DNA from: Lysobacter alkalisoli
GTDB lineage: Bacteria > Pseudomonadota > Gammaproteobacteria > Xanthomonadales > Xanthomonadaceae
Direction of reading: 5' to 3'
DNA: 64,000 nucleotides
Assembly: GCF_006547045.1 (NCBI RefSeq)
Contig: NZ_CP041242.1
Span: forward strand, 161,001 to 225,000
The position numbers and the translations under genes are program-made. Of the stretch, positions 35,203 through 44,405 are shown one piece after another. The notes under the pieces are model-generated. The model saw only the letters and a list, made by a program, of their open reading frames with translations. It was not told the origin of the DNA and ran no database searches. Position 1 is the first letter of the stretch. Each line of letters opens with the position of its first letter.

Positions 35203-36887
35203 AGTCGTTGTTCCGCGCCTGGCGCATCGGCCGGGTACTGCTGCGCTACCGGCTCGACGACCTGCTCGACGGCACCCCGGCCGAGCGCTGGCTCAAACTG
35301 GCGCGTCCCTTCGTGCCGAGGGCGTCGAAAGAGATCGCCATCCAGTCGCGCGGCGCGCGACTGCGCTTGGCGCTGCAGGATCTCGGTCCGATTTTCGTCA
35401 AGTTCGGCCAGATCCTGTCGACCCGCCGCGACCTGGTGCCGCCCGACGTCGCCGAAGAACTGGCGCTGTTGCAGGACCGCGTCGCCCCGTTCGACGGCGA
35501 GCGCGCCCGCGCCATTGTCGAGGGCGCGCTGGAGCAACCGGTCGCCGAGGCCTTTGCCAGCTTCGACACCGAGCCGCTGGCTTCCGCGTCGATCGCCCAG
35601 GTGCACGCGGCCACCCTGCCCGCGCGTGATGGCGAACTCGAGCGCGAAGTGGTGGTGAAAGTGTTGCGGCCCGATATCGAGAAGCAGATCGCCGCCGACA
35701 TCGCCCTGCTCGGTGCGCTCGCCGCCCTGGTCGACCGCACCCATCCCAACGCCGACAAGATCCGTCCGAAGGCGATCGTGGAAGAAGTCGAGAACACCCT
35801 TGCCGCCGAGCTCGACCTGCAGCGCGAGGGCGCCAACGCCAGCGTGCTGCGCCGGTTCTGGACCGGTGCCGACGGCAAGGCCAGCGACGACCTCTACGTG
35901 CCCGAGGTGATCTGGACCCACACCCACGAGCGCGTGCTCACGCTGGAGCGCGTGCACGGCATCCCGTCCGACGACATCGAGGCGCTCGACGCGGCCGGCA
36001 TCGACCGCAAGGCGCTCGCGGCCAAGGGTGTGCGGGTGTTCTACACCCAGGTGTTCCGCGACAACTTCTTCCATGCTGACGCCCATGCCGGCAACATCTG
36101 GGTCGACAGCGATCCCGCGCGGCGCGCCAACCCGCGCTTCATCGCGCTCGACTTCGGCATCATGGGCCAGCTCTCCGACGAGGATCAGTACTACCTCGCC
36201 GAGAACTTCATGGCGATCTTCAACCGCGACTATCGCCGTATCGCCGAACTGCACGTACAGGCCGGCTGGATGCCGCCGCATATCCGCATCGACGAGCTGG
36301 AAGCGGCCGCGCGCTCGGTCTGCGAACCGTACTTCACCCGTCCGCTGAGCGAGATCTCGCTGGCCGAGGTGCTGATCAAGCTTTTCCGCGTTGCCCAGCG
36401 CCATGAGCTGACCCTGCAGCCGCAGCTGATCCTGCTGCAGAAGACCCTGCTCAACATCGAGGGCGTCGGCCGCCTGCTCGATCCGAAGCTCGACATCTGG
36501 GCAGTGGCACGACCGGTGCTGTCGAAGATCCTGGTCGAGCGCTACAGCCCGCGCCGGCTCGCGCGCGAGTTCCGCAAGCGCCTGCCCGAGCTGGTCACCC
36601 GTGCGCCGGAGATGCCGCGCCTGCTGCATGCGTGGTTGCGCCAGCAGGTCGAGGGCGAGCACACCCTCAACATGCAGTCGCGCGACCTCGCCGCGCTGAC
36701 CCGAGCGGTCAAGGACCTGCAGCGCCGTACCGTTGCCGCCCTGCTCGGCACCGGCCTGCTGATCGTCGCCGCGGTGCTGTACGCGCTGGAGGCCGGCGGG
36801 CCGAGCTGGCTGTCGATTCCCGCATCGAGCTGGATCGCCGCCGCCGGTGGCGTGTGGGCACTGCTTGCCGCATGGCCGCGGCGGTGA
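35199..36887 (+). CDS. ubiB: Atypical kinase-like ATPase UbiB
   Basis: UbiB (ABC1/ADCK family) is needed for ubiquinone synthesis and is thought to use ATP to extract lipid intermediates from the membrane. The 562-residue protein has the KxGQ motif (KFGQ, 68-71), the kinase-like core, and two C-terminal membrane helices (about 508-560, [19 protein letters not shown] and [16 protein letters not shown]). The gene is coupled to ubiJ and overlaps truC by 16 nt. Confidence 0.95.
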   Translation: MKSLFRAWRIGRVLLRYRLDDLLDGTPAERWLKLARPFVPRASKEIAIQSRGARLRLALQDLGPIFVKFGQILSTRRDLVPPDVAEELALLQDRVAPFDGERARAIVEGALEQPVAEAFASFDTEPLASASIAQVHAATLPARDGELEREVVVKVLRPDIEKQIAADIALLGALAALVDRTHPNADKIRPKAIVEEVENTLAAELDLQREGANASVLRRFWTGADGKASDDLYVPEVIWTHTHERVLTLERVHGIPSDDIEALDAAGIDRKALAAKGVRVFYTQVFRDNFFHADAHAGNIWVDSDPARRANPRFIALDFGIMGQLSDEDQYYLAENFMAIFNRDYRRIAELHVQAGWMPPHIRIDELEAAARSVCEPYFTRPLSEISLAEVLIKLFRVAQRHELTLQPQLILLQKTLLNIEGVGRLLDPKLDIWAVARPVLSKILVERYSPRRLAREFRKRLPELVTRAPEMPRLLHAWLRQQVEGEHTLNMQSRDLAALTRAVKDLQRRTVAALLGTGLLIVAAVLYALEAGGPSWLSIPASSWIAAAGGVWALLAAWPRR

Positions 36888-37582
36888 CCGCTCTCCCGGT
36901 CCTCCATCTCGACGACACCCTCGCCATCGTCGACAAACCGGCCGGCCTGATGGTCCACGACAGCGCGCTCGCGCGCGGCGAGACCGATTTCGCCGCCGAC
37001 CGCCTGCGCGAGCAGTTCGGCCGCCCGATCTTCCTCGTCCACCGTCTCGATCGCGCCACCAGCGGCTGTCTGCTGCTCGCCTTCGACCGCGACACCGCCT
37101 CCGCACTCGGCAAGACACTGATGTCGGGCGAGGTCGAGAAGGCCTACCGGGCCGTCTGCCGCGGCTGGACCGAAGAAGTGTTCGAGATCGACCACCCGCT
37201 CGACGGCGGCCCCGGCAAGCCGGTCAAGAAGCCGGCGATCACCCGCTTCCGCCGCCTCGCCACCGCCGAACTGGACGTGCCGTCGACAGGCTTCCCGACC
37301 TCGCGCTACTCCCTGCTGGAAGCCCGTCCCGAGACCGGCCGCTTCCGTCAGATCCGCCGTCACCTCAAGCACGCCTCGCACCACCTGATCGGCGACACCA
37401 GCCACGGCGACGGCCGCCACAACCGCAACTTCCGCATGATGGGCATCCACCGCATGCTCCTGCATGCCCGCCGCCTCGCCTTCACTCATCCGCTCACCGG
37501 CATCAGGATCCAGGCCATCGCCCCGCCGGATGCGGAGTTCGCGAAGGCGCTGGCGCTGTTCGATTTCGCCATGGCGGATTGA
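36872..37582 (+). CDS. truC: tRNA pseudouridine synthase, RluA family (TruC-like)
   Basis: The 236-residue protein has the RluA-family active site HRLDRATSG with Asp60, and no N-terminal S4 domain. This size and shape fit TruC, which modifies U65 in tRNAs. ATG 36872 overlaps ubiB by 16 nt. The substrate is inferred from family resemblance; another small RluA-family target is possible. Confidence 0.85.
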   Translation: MAAAVTALPVLHLDDTLAIVDKPAGLMVHDSALARGETDFAADRLREQFGRPIFLVHRLDRATSGCLLLAFDRDTASALGKTLMSGEVEKAYRAVCRGWTEEVFEIDHPLDGGPGKPVKKPAITRFRRLATAELDVPSTGFPTSRYSLLEARPETGRFRQIRRHLKHASHHLIGDTSHGDGRHNRNFRMMGIHRMLLHARRLAFTHPLTGIRIQAIAPPDAEFAKALALFDFAMAD

Positions 37583-37903
37583 GAACCCATCCCCACCCAA
37601 CCTTTGCTCTCGTCCTTTCAAGGGGAGGGCCGGGGTGGGAATGGGGTTTCCAAGAGCGCCGACAAGGTGCCGAGGCCCCCGGGTGCGCTCTGCTTGAGCG
37701 GGCTACTGCCTGCCTTGCCCACAAGCGCCGCCCGACTTTCCAGAAGTCGGTGGCCATGGCATTGCGGGACCTTCCGAAACATGGATGTTTCGGATGAGCC
37801 CCCAGGGACGGGTTCACGGCGTGTCCCGCAATGCCATGGCCACCGGCTTCCCCGACGGCACCAACGCGAACACGAAAGTCACAAGCACTACAATCCACTC
37901 GCC
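37583..37903. repeat. Intergenic palindromic element between truC and arfB
   Basis: This 321-base gap has no credible gene. It contains an imperfect inverted repeat CCCATCCCCACCC / GGGGTGGGAATGGGG (about 37587-37650) like common REP-type sequences. It also contains a 28-bp inverted repeat with one mismatch (37743-37770 / 37823-37850; the inner 22 bp perfect, core GGCCATGGCATTGCGGGAC), enclosing a perfect hairpin TCCGAAACAT GG ATGTTTCGGA (37773-37794). Confidence 0.75.
37889..37903 (+). promoter_or_regulatory. -10-like TACAAT just before arfB
   Basis: TACAAT at 37889-37894 is 9 nt before ATG 37904, which would give a leader of only a few nucleotides. Confidence 0.4.
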
Positions 37904-38323
37904 ATGCCCGTCACCGCCGCCCACATCGAGATCCCCGAGGCCGAGCTGGTCGAGCGCTTCGTGCGCGCGGCCGGGCCGGGCGGGCAGAACGTCAACAAGG
38001 TGTCCACCGCGGTCGAGTTGCGCTTCGACGTCGCCGGCTCGCCCTCGCTGCCCGAGCCCGTGCGCGAGCGCTTGCTCGCCAGGCGCGATCGCCGCGTGAC
38101 CGGTGAAGGCGTACTGGTCATCAACGCCCAGCGCTTCCGCACCCAGGAGCGCAACCGCGAGGACGCCCGTGAACGCCTGGCCGCCTTCATCGAAGCCGGC
38201 CTGCACGCTCCCAAGCCGCGCATCGCCACCCGCCCCAGCCGCGGCGCGCGCGAACGGCGGCTGGGCGAGAAGCGACAGCGCAGCACCATCAAGCGCGGCC
38301 GGTCGCCGCAAAACTGGGATTAG
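37904..38323 (+). CDS. arfB: Alternative ribosome-rescue factor ArfB (YaeJ)
   Basis: ArfB hydrolyses peptidyl-tRNA on stalled ribosomes. The 139-residue protein has the release-factor GGQ motif at 26-28 (GPGGQNVNKVST) and a basic C-terminal tail (RPSRGARERRLGEKRQRS) that reads the empty mRNA channel. Its stop codon TAG 38321-38323 is the first three bases of the inverted-repeat element that follows. Confidence 0.94.
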   Translation: MPVTAAHIEIPEAELVERFVRAAGPGGQNVNKVSTAVELRFDVAGSPSLPEPVRERLLARRDRRVTGEGVLVINAQRFRTQERNREDARERLAAFIEAGLHAPKPRIATRPSRGARERRLGEKRQRSTIKRGRSPQNWD

Positions 38324-38486
38324 GGTCCGTTGACTGCCACCGGCAGGCCGCGCCGGGGCATACTGCCCCGCCGCCGCCGTGCAGCATTGCGCGCCTTGGC
38401 CGTAGAATGGCTACGGCACGGCGGCGTGCGCCTTGCCTGACAGCGGCGGGGTCACGCGACTCACTGGTGACAGTCAACGGACCCTA
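38321..38486. repeat. 166-bp element with 21-bp terminal inverted repeats (MITE-like)
   Basis: The ends, 38321-38341 (TAGGGTCCGTTGACTG...) and 38466-38486 (...CAGTCAACGGACCCTA), are inverted repeats with one mismatch in 21 bp. Inside are GCCGTAG/CTACGGC (38399-38417) and CGCCGCCGTGC/GCACGGCGGCG stems. No transposase is present, so it is a non-autonomous element or large cruciform. It supplies the arfB stop codon and lies 4 nt before the next start codon. Confidence 0.8.
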
Positions 38487-38490
38487 AGCC

Positions 38491-39096
38491 TTGACCGACG
38501 ACGCACAACCCCTTCTGCCCGAGATCCCGTCGGCGATGCCGCGGGTCAAACCCAACCGTTTCACCCGCTGGCTCGGCCGCAGTGTCCTGCGCATGGGCGG
38601 CTGGCGCGTGGCTGGCCCCATCCCCGATATCCCGAAGATGGTGGTGATCGCCGCCCCGCATTCGTCCAACTGGGACGGCATCTGGGGCTTCGCCGCCAAG
38701 CTCGCGCTGGGGCTGGAGGTGCGCGTGCTCGGCAAGCACCAGTTGTTCTTCTGGCCGCTCGGCCCGATCCTGCGCCGCCTCGGCGGCATCCCGATCGACC
38801 GCAGCGCCCCACGTGGCATGGTCGAACAGGCCGCCAGCATGATCCGCAGCGCCGAAAGGATATGGTTCGTGATTGCGCCCGAAGGCACCCGCAAGCGGGT
38901 CGAGAAATGGAAGTCCGGCTTCCTCAAGATCGCCCGCGCAGCCGAAGTGCCGGTGCTGCCTGCCTATTTCCATTACCCCGAACGCATCATCGGCCTGGGC
39001 CCGGTGTTCCACACCGGTGACGACCTGGATGCGGACATGGCACGCATCCGCAACTGGTACCGGCCCTGGATCGGCAAGAATCGCGGAACGGTTTGA
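38491..39096 (+). CDS. 1-acyl-sn-glycerol-3-phosphate acyltransferase-like protein
   Basis: This 201-residue protein is of the PlsC/LPLAT type. The HX4D motif is HSSNWD and the second conserved block is APEGTRK. It starts with TTG at 38491; an ATG at 38536 would give a shorter form (MPRVKPN...). It probably acylates a lysophospholipid at the inner membrane; the exact acceptor is not visible. The terminal-repeat element lies directly upstream, so its promoter and leader may come from that element. Confidence 0.85.
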   Translation: MTDDAQPLLPEIPSAMPRVKPNRFTRWLGRSVLRMGGWRVAGPIPDIPKMVVIAAPHSSNWDGIWGFAAKLALGLEVRVLGKHQLFFWPLGPILRRLGGIPIDRSAPRGMVEQAASMIRSAERIWFVIAPEGTRKRVEKWKSGFLKIARAAEVPVLPAYFHYPERIIGLGPVFHTGDDLDADMARIRNWYRPWIGKNRGTV

Positions 39097-39235
39097 TCCT
39101 CATCGCTTCTGCATGCGGCCGTATCGGCCACGCCCGGCTGGAGGAGCGTATCCTGCGAGTCCCGGTAGCGGCAGGGTCGGGCTGACGCAATGCCGTCCGG
39201 AACGGAATCAGATCACTTACAGGGAGTGAAACTTC

Positions 39236-39694
39236 ATGCATGACAACATCCGCAAGCCCTCCGCCGCCTTCATCGGCGCCTCCTGGGCCGCACTGCTGCT
39301 GGGCATGGGCGCCTACCTGGCCGGCCTGTGGAATGCCGACATGGCGCTCAACGAGCGGGGCTACTACTTCACGTTGCTGTTGTATGGGCTGTTCGCGGCG
39401 ATTTCGCTGCAGAAGAGCGTGCGCGACCGGCTGGAAGGGCTGCCGGTGACCGCGCTGTACTACGGCCTGGCCTGGTTCGCCGTGATCTCGGCGTTGCTGC
39501 TGCTCTTCATCGGCCTGTGGAACGCGGAGCTGGCCCTGAGCGAGAAGGGTTTCTACGGCATGGCCTATGCGCTGAGCCTGTTCGCGGCCATCGCAGTGCA
39601 GAAGAACACGCGCGACACGCTTGCTGCGGAAGACCGGCAGGAGGCATCGGTACACCCGTTGCCGCGTCGATCCGACGATATCGAGGCGGGTTGA
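39236..39694 (+). CDS. YiaA/YiaB family inner-membrane protein
   Basis: This 152-residue protein has four membrane helices arranged as a duplication: GASWAALLLGMGAYLAGLWN with YYFTLLLYGLFAAISLQK, and YYGLAWFAVISALLLLFIGLWN (given in part) with GFYGMAYALSLFAAIAVQKN. The repeated GLWNA...E(K/R)G(F/Y)Y block is the YiaA/B signature. AGGGAG precedes the ATG. Function unknown. Confidence 0.88.
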   Translation: MHDNIRKPSAAFIGASWAALLLGMGAYLAGLWNADMALNERGYYFTLLLYGLFAAISLQKSVRDRLEGLPVTALYYGLAWFAVISALLLLFIGLWNAELALSEKGFYGMAYALSLFAAIAVQKNTRDTLAAEDRQEASVHPLPRRSDDIEAG

Positions 39695-39725
39695 TGCGAT
39701 ACCGGTACTGGGGCTGCGACCGGAT

Positions 39726-41237
39726 TCATGCGCCAGCATCCGCCTTCGCATCCATCCGCCGGTAACCGATCGCTTCGGTGAGGTGGGCGGTGGCGATGGC
39801 GTCGCTGCCGGCAAGATCGGCGATGGTCCGGGCCACGCGCAGGATGCGGTGCATCGAGCGGGCGCTGAGGCGCAGCGATTCGACCGCGCGTTCGAGCAGG
39901 GCCTGGTCGGCGTCGGTCAGTCTGCAGAACGCGCGCATTTCCGCTTCGCCGAGGCGGGCATTGGGCCCGCCGGTGCGATCGAGCTGGGTCGTGCGGGCGG
40001 CGATGACGCGCTCGCGGACCGCGGCAGTGGATTCTCCGGGCGGTCCGTCGAGGCGCAGTTCCGCGGGCGGCAATCGTGGCACATGCACGTGCAGGTCGAT
40101 CCGGTCCATCAGCGGGCCGGACACGCGGCCGCGATAGCGGTTGATCATTTCCGGGCTGCAGTTGCAGCGACCGCTGGCGTCGCCGGCGTAGCCGCAGGGG
40201 CAGGGGTTCATCGCCGCGACCAGCTGGAAGCGGGCCGGGAACTCGGCGCTGCGCGCGGCCCGCGAGACGGTGACCACGCCCGATTCCAGAGGTTCGCGCA
40301 GTACTTCGAGGGCGTGGCGGCTCCACTCGGGCAGTTCGTCCAGGAACAGCACGCCCTGATGAGCGAGCGAGACCTCGCCCGGACGCGGTTCGCTGCCGCC
40401 GCCGATCAGGGCGATGGCGCTGGCGGTATGGTGCGGTGAGCGGTATCCGCGCTGGCGCCAACGTGTCGGGTCGAGGCCGCGGCCACTGACCGAGGCCACC
40501 GCCGCTGCTTCCAGTGCTTCATCTTCGCTGGCCTCGGGCAGCAGCCCGGGCAGGCGCGAGGCGAGCAGGGTCTTGCCGCAGCCCGGCGGGCCGACCAGCA
40601 GTAGATGGTGGCCGCCGGCTGCGGCGATCTCCAGCGCCCGGCGGGCATGCGCCTGACCGCGTACATCGGTCAGGTCGGGGCCGGATTCATGCGTGGCCGG
40701 TGGGGCGGTCGCGGCAGGCAGCGGCTTGCGCCCCTGCAGCATCGCGCACACCTCCAGCAGGGTGCGCGCGGTATACGCCTCGACCCGGCTCGACAGCGCC
40801 GCCTCGGCGCCGTTGCAGGCCGGCACCACCAGCTTGCGGCCGGCCCCGGCGGCGGCCAATGCGGCCGGCAGCACGCCGTCGACCGCGCGCAGTTCACCGG
40901 TGAGGGCGAGTTCGCCAAGGAATTCGTATTCGGTCAGCGGTTCCAGCGGAATCTGTCCGCTGGCGGCGAGGATGCCGAGCGCGATCGGCAGGTCGAAGCG
41001 GCCACCGTCCTTGGGCAGGTCGGCCGGGGCGAGGTTGATGGTGATCCGCCGCGCCGGGAACTCGAACTGCGCGCAGCGGATGGCGGCACGCACACGGTCC
41101 TTGGATTCGCGTACCGCCGCAGCCGGCAGGCCGACGATCGACATCGCGGGCAGGCCGCCGGCCAGGTGCACCTCCACCCGTACTTCCGGCGCACGCACCC
41201 CGGACCGCGCACGTCCGTGCACGAGGGCCAGGTTCAT
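39726..41237 (-). CDS. comM: ComM/YifB family Mg-chelatase-like AAA+ ATPase
   Basis: ComM is a helicase that helps integrate taken-up DNA during natural transformation. The 503-residue protein has an N-terminal Lon-like region (RITINLAPADLPKDGGRFDL) and the AAA+ core with Walker A GPPGCGKT (216-223) and Walker B GVLFLDELPE. The C-terminal Mg-chelatase motif is present. It follows ubiK by 13 nt on the same strand. Confidence 0.94.
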   Translation of the reverse strand: MNLALVHGRARSGVRAPEVRVEVHLAGGLPAMSIVGLPAAAVRESKDRVRAAIRCAQFEFPARRITINLAPADLPKDGGRFDLPIALGILAASGQIPLEPLTEYEFLGELALTGELRAVDGVLPAALAAAGAGRKLVVPACNGAEAALSSRVEAYTARTLLEVCAMLQGRKPLPAATAPPATHESGPDLTDVRGQAHARRALEIAAAGGHHLLLVGPPGCGKTLLASRLPGLLPEASEDEALEAAAVASVSGRGLDPTRWRQRGYRSPHHTASAIALIGGGSEPRPGEVSLAHQGVLFLDELPEWSRHALEVLREPLESGVVTVSRAARSAEFPARFQLVAAMNPCPCGYAGDASGRCNCSPEMINRYRGRVSGPLMDRIDLHVHVPRLPPAELRLDGPPGESTAAVRERVIAARTTQLDRTGGPNARLGEAEMRAFCRLTDADQALLERAVESLRLSARSMHRILRVARTIADLAGSDAIATAHLTEAIGYRRMDAKADAGA

Positions 41238-41250
41238 GTTGGGGGTTCCC

Positions 41251-41541
41251 TCAGTGGCGTGGGGTGCCGTTGCCCGGCGCGTTGCCGAGCCGGGCTTCGA
41301 GTTCGGCGACGGTCTGCTGCAGGGCTTCGAGCTTCTCGCGGGTGCGCAGCAGCACCGCGCGCTGGACCTCGAACTCTTCGCGGGTCACCAGGTCCAGCCG
41401 GGTCAGTCCGGACTGCAACACGGTCTTGAAGTTCTCCTGCAGCTCTTCGCGCAGCACTTCACCGGATTGCCCGCGCAGCCCCGCCGGAACCAGGTTGCTG
41501 AGGCGGCGGGCGAGTTCGTCGATATGGGTCAGGTCGATCAT
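41251..41541 (-). CDS. ubiK: Ubiquinone biosynthesis accessory factor UbiK (BMFP/YqiC)
   Basis: This 96-residue protein is a short helical domain followed by a coiled coil (FEVQRAVLLRTREKLEALQQ), the shape of the UbiK/YqiC accessory factor, which works with UbiJ in the ubiquinone complex. The start at 41541 (MIDLTHIDELARRL) fits the family. It forms a probable operon with comM, divergent from glnB. Confidence 0.9.
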   Translation of the reverse strand: MIDLTHIDELARRLSNLVPAGLRGQSGEVLREELQENFKTVLQSGLTRLDLVTREEFEVQRAVLLRTREKLEALQQTVAELEARLGNAPGNGTPRH

Positions 41542-41713
41542 CGGTTCAGATCCTGTCCGGCAAGAGGCCGTTGGCATGGGCACAGCATGGCCTGCCGGGC
41601 GTGTCCGCGCCGTCGTCCTGTGCCGCGGGGCAGGGTAGGAAATTTCCTACCGGCGACGTGCGGGCGGGGCGCGCACTTTACCCCAATGTATCGCCTCCGG
41701 CTTGCTATCCTGA

Positions 41714-42097
<384 letters not shown>

Positions 42098-42122
42098 CTC
42101 GACCAACGGCGCTGCAACAGGC

Positions 42123-42146
42123 GATGTCCGCACTCCTGAGGACATC
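42123..42146 (+). other. Weak hairpin after glnB
   Basis: GATGTCC (42123-42129) and GGACATC (42140-42146) form a 7-bp stem 25 nt after the glnB stop. No T-run follows, so termination is uncertain. Confidence 0.3.
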
Positions 42147-42236
42147 ACGTTGGCAGTTCTGCAGCCACCGCAGATCAGGTGGCATGCGGAGAAGCTTCAT
42201 GGCGACGATCTGCCTTGCCAGGTCCGCGAGCACAGC

Positions 42237-43313
42237 ATGATGTCGGGTTTCCGCGTCCGGGACTGGATGCTTGCGCTGGTGTTGTGTGCGGGTGTCGGCT
42301 GGCCGCGGCAGGCAGCGGCACAGCCGTTGCCGCTGGCCGTCATCGGCGACTCCGACAGCCATGCCTACCAGGACCGCATCAGTTTTCCGGAAGGCGGTCC
42401 GGAGCGCGGCGGCGCCTGGCGCACGAGCACGTTCAACTGGGTCGAGGTGCTGGCCCGGCTGCGTGGTGATGAACTGGATCCGGGCGAGTGGGGCGCGTAC
42501 GGGGTGCCGGGGCGATTGGCGCGGGTGCTGGACGGGGTCGGGGTGCAGGCGCGCCGGCCGCGCAAGCAGGACTACCGCTTCAATTTCGCCGTGTCCGGAG
42601 CCGGTTGCGGGGACCTGATGGGCGGCGTCCGGCAGGTGCCGGCGCTGATCGAGCTGATGGACGAAGCGCCCGAGCGCTGGCGGCGGGGCGTGGTGGTGAT
42701 CCGCATCGGCATCAACGATGTAGGCACCCGCACGGCATTGCTGGAGCTGGCCGCCGATCCGGCTGGCTCGCCGGCGGCCGGGCGCATCGCCGACTGCGTG
42801 GACGCGATCCGGGTGGCGGTGCAGGCGATCCACCGCCGGCATCCGGACACCCGCATCGTCCTGGTCGGCATCTTCGACAACACGCATTGGGCGCAGGATC
42901 TGGCCAAAGACTGGACGCCAGCGGGGCTGGCCAACATCGCCCGCGCACTGGATGGCTACGACCGGGCCCTGATCGACATGGCCCGCGGCGATGACAGGCT
43001 GACTTTCTTCGATGACCGGCGCTGGTTTGCCGGCCGCTGGGGCGGGCGCGACGCCCGTGGGCAACCGGCCTATCGTGATGTGGTGCTGCCGGGCAGGATC
43101 CGGGTGAGCAACAGCGTCGGCGATGCGCCCCGCCACGCGGTCTTGCAGGACGGCCACGCAGGGGTGGCCTGGAGCGCGGCCTGGGCGCAGTCGCTGGTGA
43201 TCCTGCTCAACCTGCGTTGGGAGTCGGGATTGACCCCGATCAGCGACGAGGAGGTCGCGGGGCTGGTGAAGGCGGATGCGCCAAAGCGCCGCCAGGCCGG
43301 GGCGGCACCATGA
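42237..43313 (+). CDS. Exported SGNH/GDSL-like hydrolase
   Basis: This 358-residue protein has a signal peptide (about 1-28, MMSGFRVRDWMLALVLCAGV then ending QAAAQ) and block I of the SGNH family as AVIGDSDSHAY with the nucleophile Ser. Block III is RIGINDVG and the C-terminal GHAGVAWSA is a candidate for the His block (DGHAG). Substrate unknown; SGNH enzymes are esterases or lipases, and a periplasmic location is expected. A terminator follows. Confidence 0.8.
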   Translation: MMSGFRVRDWMLALVLCAGVGWPRQAAAQPLPLAVIGDSDSHAYQDRISFPEGGPERGGAWRTSTFNWVEVLARLRGDELDPGEWGAYGVPGRLARVLDGVGVQARRPRKQDYRFNFAVSGAGCGDLMGGVRQVPALIELMDEAPERWRRGVVVIRIGINDVGTRTALLELAADPAGSPAAGRIADCVDAIRVAVQAIHRRHPDTRIVLVGIFDNTHWAQDLAKDWTPAGLANIARALDGYDRALIDMARGDDRLTFFDDRRWFAGRWGGRDARGQPAYRDVVLPGRIRVSNSVGDAPRHAVLQDGHAGVAWSAAWAQSLVILLNLRWESGLTPISDEEVAGLVKADAPKRRQAGAAP

Positions 43314-43314
43314 A

Positions 43315-43337
43315 AAACCCCGCGCCAGGCGGGGTTT
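43315..43337. terminator. Bidirectional intrinsic terminator
   Basis: A 9-bp stem AAACCCCGC (43315-43323) / GCGGGGTTT (43329-43337) lies between the convergent SGNH hydrolase and speE genes. Read on the minus strand the stem runs into a T-run, so it terminates speE well and may also serve the plus strand. Confidence 0.85.
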
Positions 43338-43361
43338 CGTCTTCGACCGGGACGCGGTGGT

Positions 43362-44213
43362 TTACTCGCCCAATGCCTCGGCCACAAACGGTGGCGTGGC
43401 CAGCGCGCCGGTGTGGATGTCGGCGGTGTAGTACCGGGTTACGAACGGCTTGTTGCGGGCGTCGTCGGTGCGGAAATCAAAGCTCCCGCCCTTGCGCGCC
43501 AGGGTGCAGCTCCACCAGCCGGTCGGGTAGCACGGCTGCGGGAACGGCAGGGTCTTGAAAGTGCCGAAGCCGGCCTTGCCCATCTCGGCGCGCATCTCCT
43601 TGATCAGGTCGAGCAGCATCAACGGCGACTCGGACTGCTGGACGAGGATGCCGTCGTCTTTCAGCGCCTTGAAGCAGCTCTCGTAGAACGCCTTGTTGAA
43701 CAGCCCCTCGGCCGGGCCGACCGGGTCGGTGGAGTCGACGATGACGATGTCGACGCTGCCGGCCGGGCAGTGGGCCATGTAGGCGACGCCGTCGTCGAAC
43801 AGCAGTTCGGCGCGCGAGTCGGAGTTGGACTCGCACAGCTCCGGGAACCACTTCTCGGCCATGCGGGTGACCTGCTCGTCGATGTCGCACTGGGTCGCGC
43901 TTTCGACGCCGGGGTGGCGCAGCACTTCGCGCAGGGTGCCGCAGTCGCCGCCGCCGATGATCACCACCCGCTTCGGATCGGCGTGGGTGAACAGCGCCGG
44001 GTGCGACATCATCTCGTGGTAGAGGAAGTTGTCCTTGGTGGTCAGCATCATCGCCCCGTCGATCAGCATGATGTTGCCCCAGTCGGTGCTCTCGAAGATC
44101 TCGATCTTCTGGAACGGCGACTGCGCCTCGTCCAGCTTGCGGGTGATGCGGTAGCCGATGGCCGAGCCGGTCGAGTCGAAGTTCTCGTAGTGCCAGGTGC
44201 TGCTGTCGTTCAT
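43362..44213 (-). CDS. speE: Spermidine synthase
   Basis: SpeE transfers an aminopropyl group from decarboxylated SAM to putrescine. The 283-residue protein has the nucleotide-binding loop VVIIGGGDCGTLREV and the catalytic block DSTDPVGPAEGLF. The start at 44213 fits the family; longer frames are rejected. A TACAAT box lies about 50 nt upstream on the minus strand (44264-44269). The gene is divergent from speA. Confidence 0.96.
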   Translation of the reverse strand: MNDSSTWHYENFDSTGSAIGYRITRKLDEAQSPFQKIEIFESTDWGNIMLIDGAMMLTTKDNFLYHEMMSHPALFTHADPKRVVIIGGGDCGTLREVLRHPGVESATQCDIDEQVTRMAEKWFPELCESNSDSRAELLFDDGVAYMAHCPAGSVDIVIVDSTDPVGPAEGLFNKAFYESCFKALKDDGILVQQSESPLMLLDLIKEMRAEMGKAGFGTFKTLPFPQPCYPTGWWSCTLARKGGSFDFRTDDARNKPFVTRYYTADIHTGALATPPFVAEALGE

Positions 44214-44405
44214 GCCGGTGCGTCCCGCTGGAAGGGCGGCCCAGTGGCCGCGCAAGGTCGCGAATTGTAGCGAACCGAGGCCGAAATGCCGTGATCGCGC
44301 CGTGACCACGGCATGACCGCGCGACGATGGCGTGGCCACCTTGGACACGCGCCGTCACCCCTGCGGGGGTAGAATGCGCGTCCCCCGAACCCCGGTGTCC
44401 CCCAG

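Noticed and set aside
35076..37118. A 680-codon open frame on the minus strand
   Set aside because: It covers ubiJ, ubiB and truC in antisense, has no recognisable motif and overlaps three confident genes.
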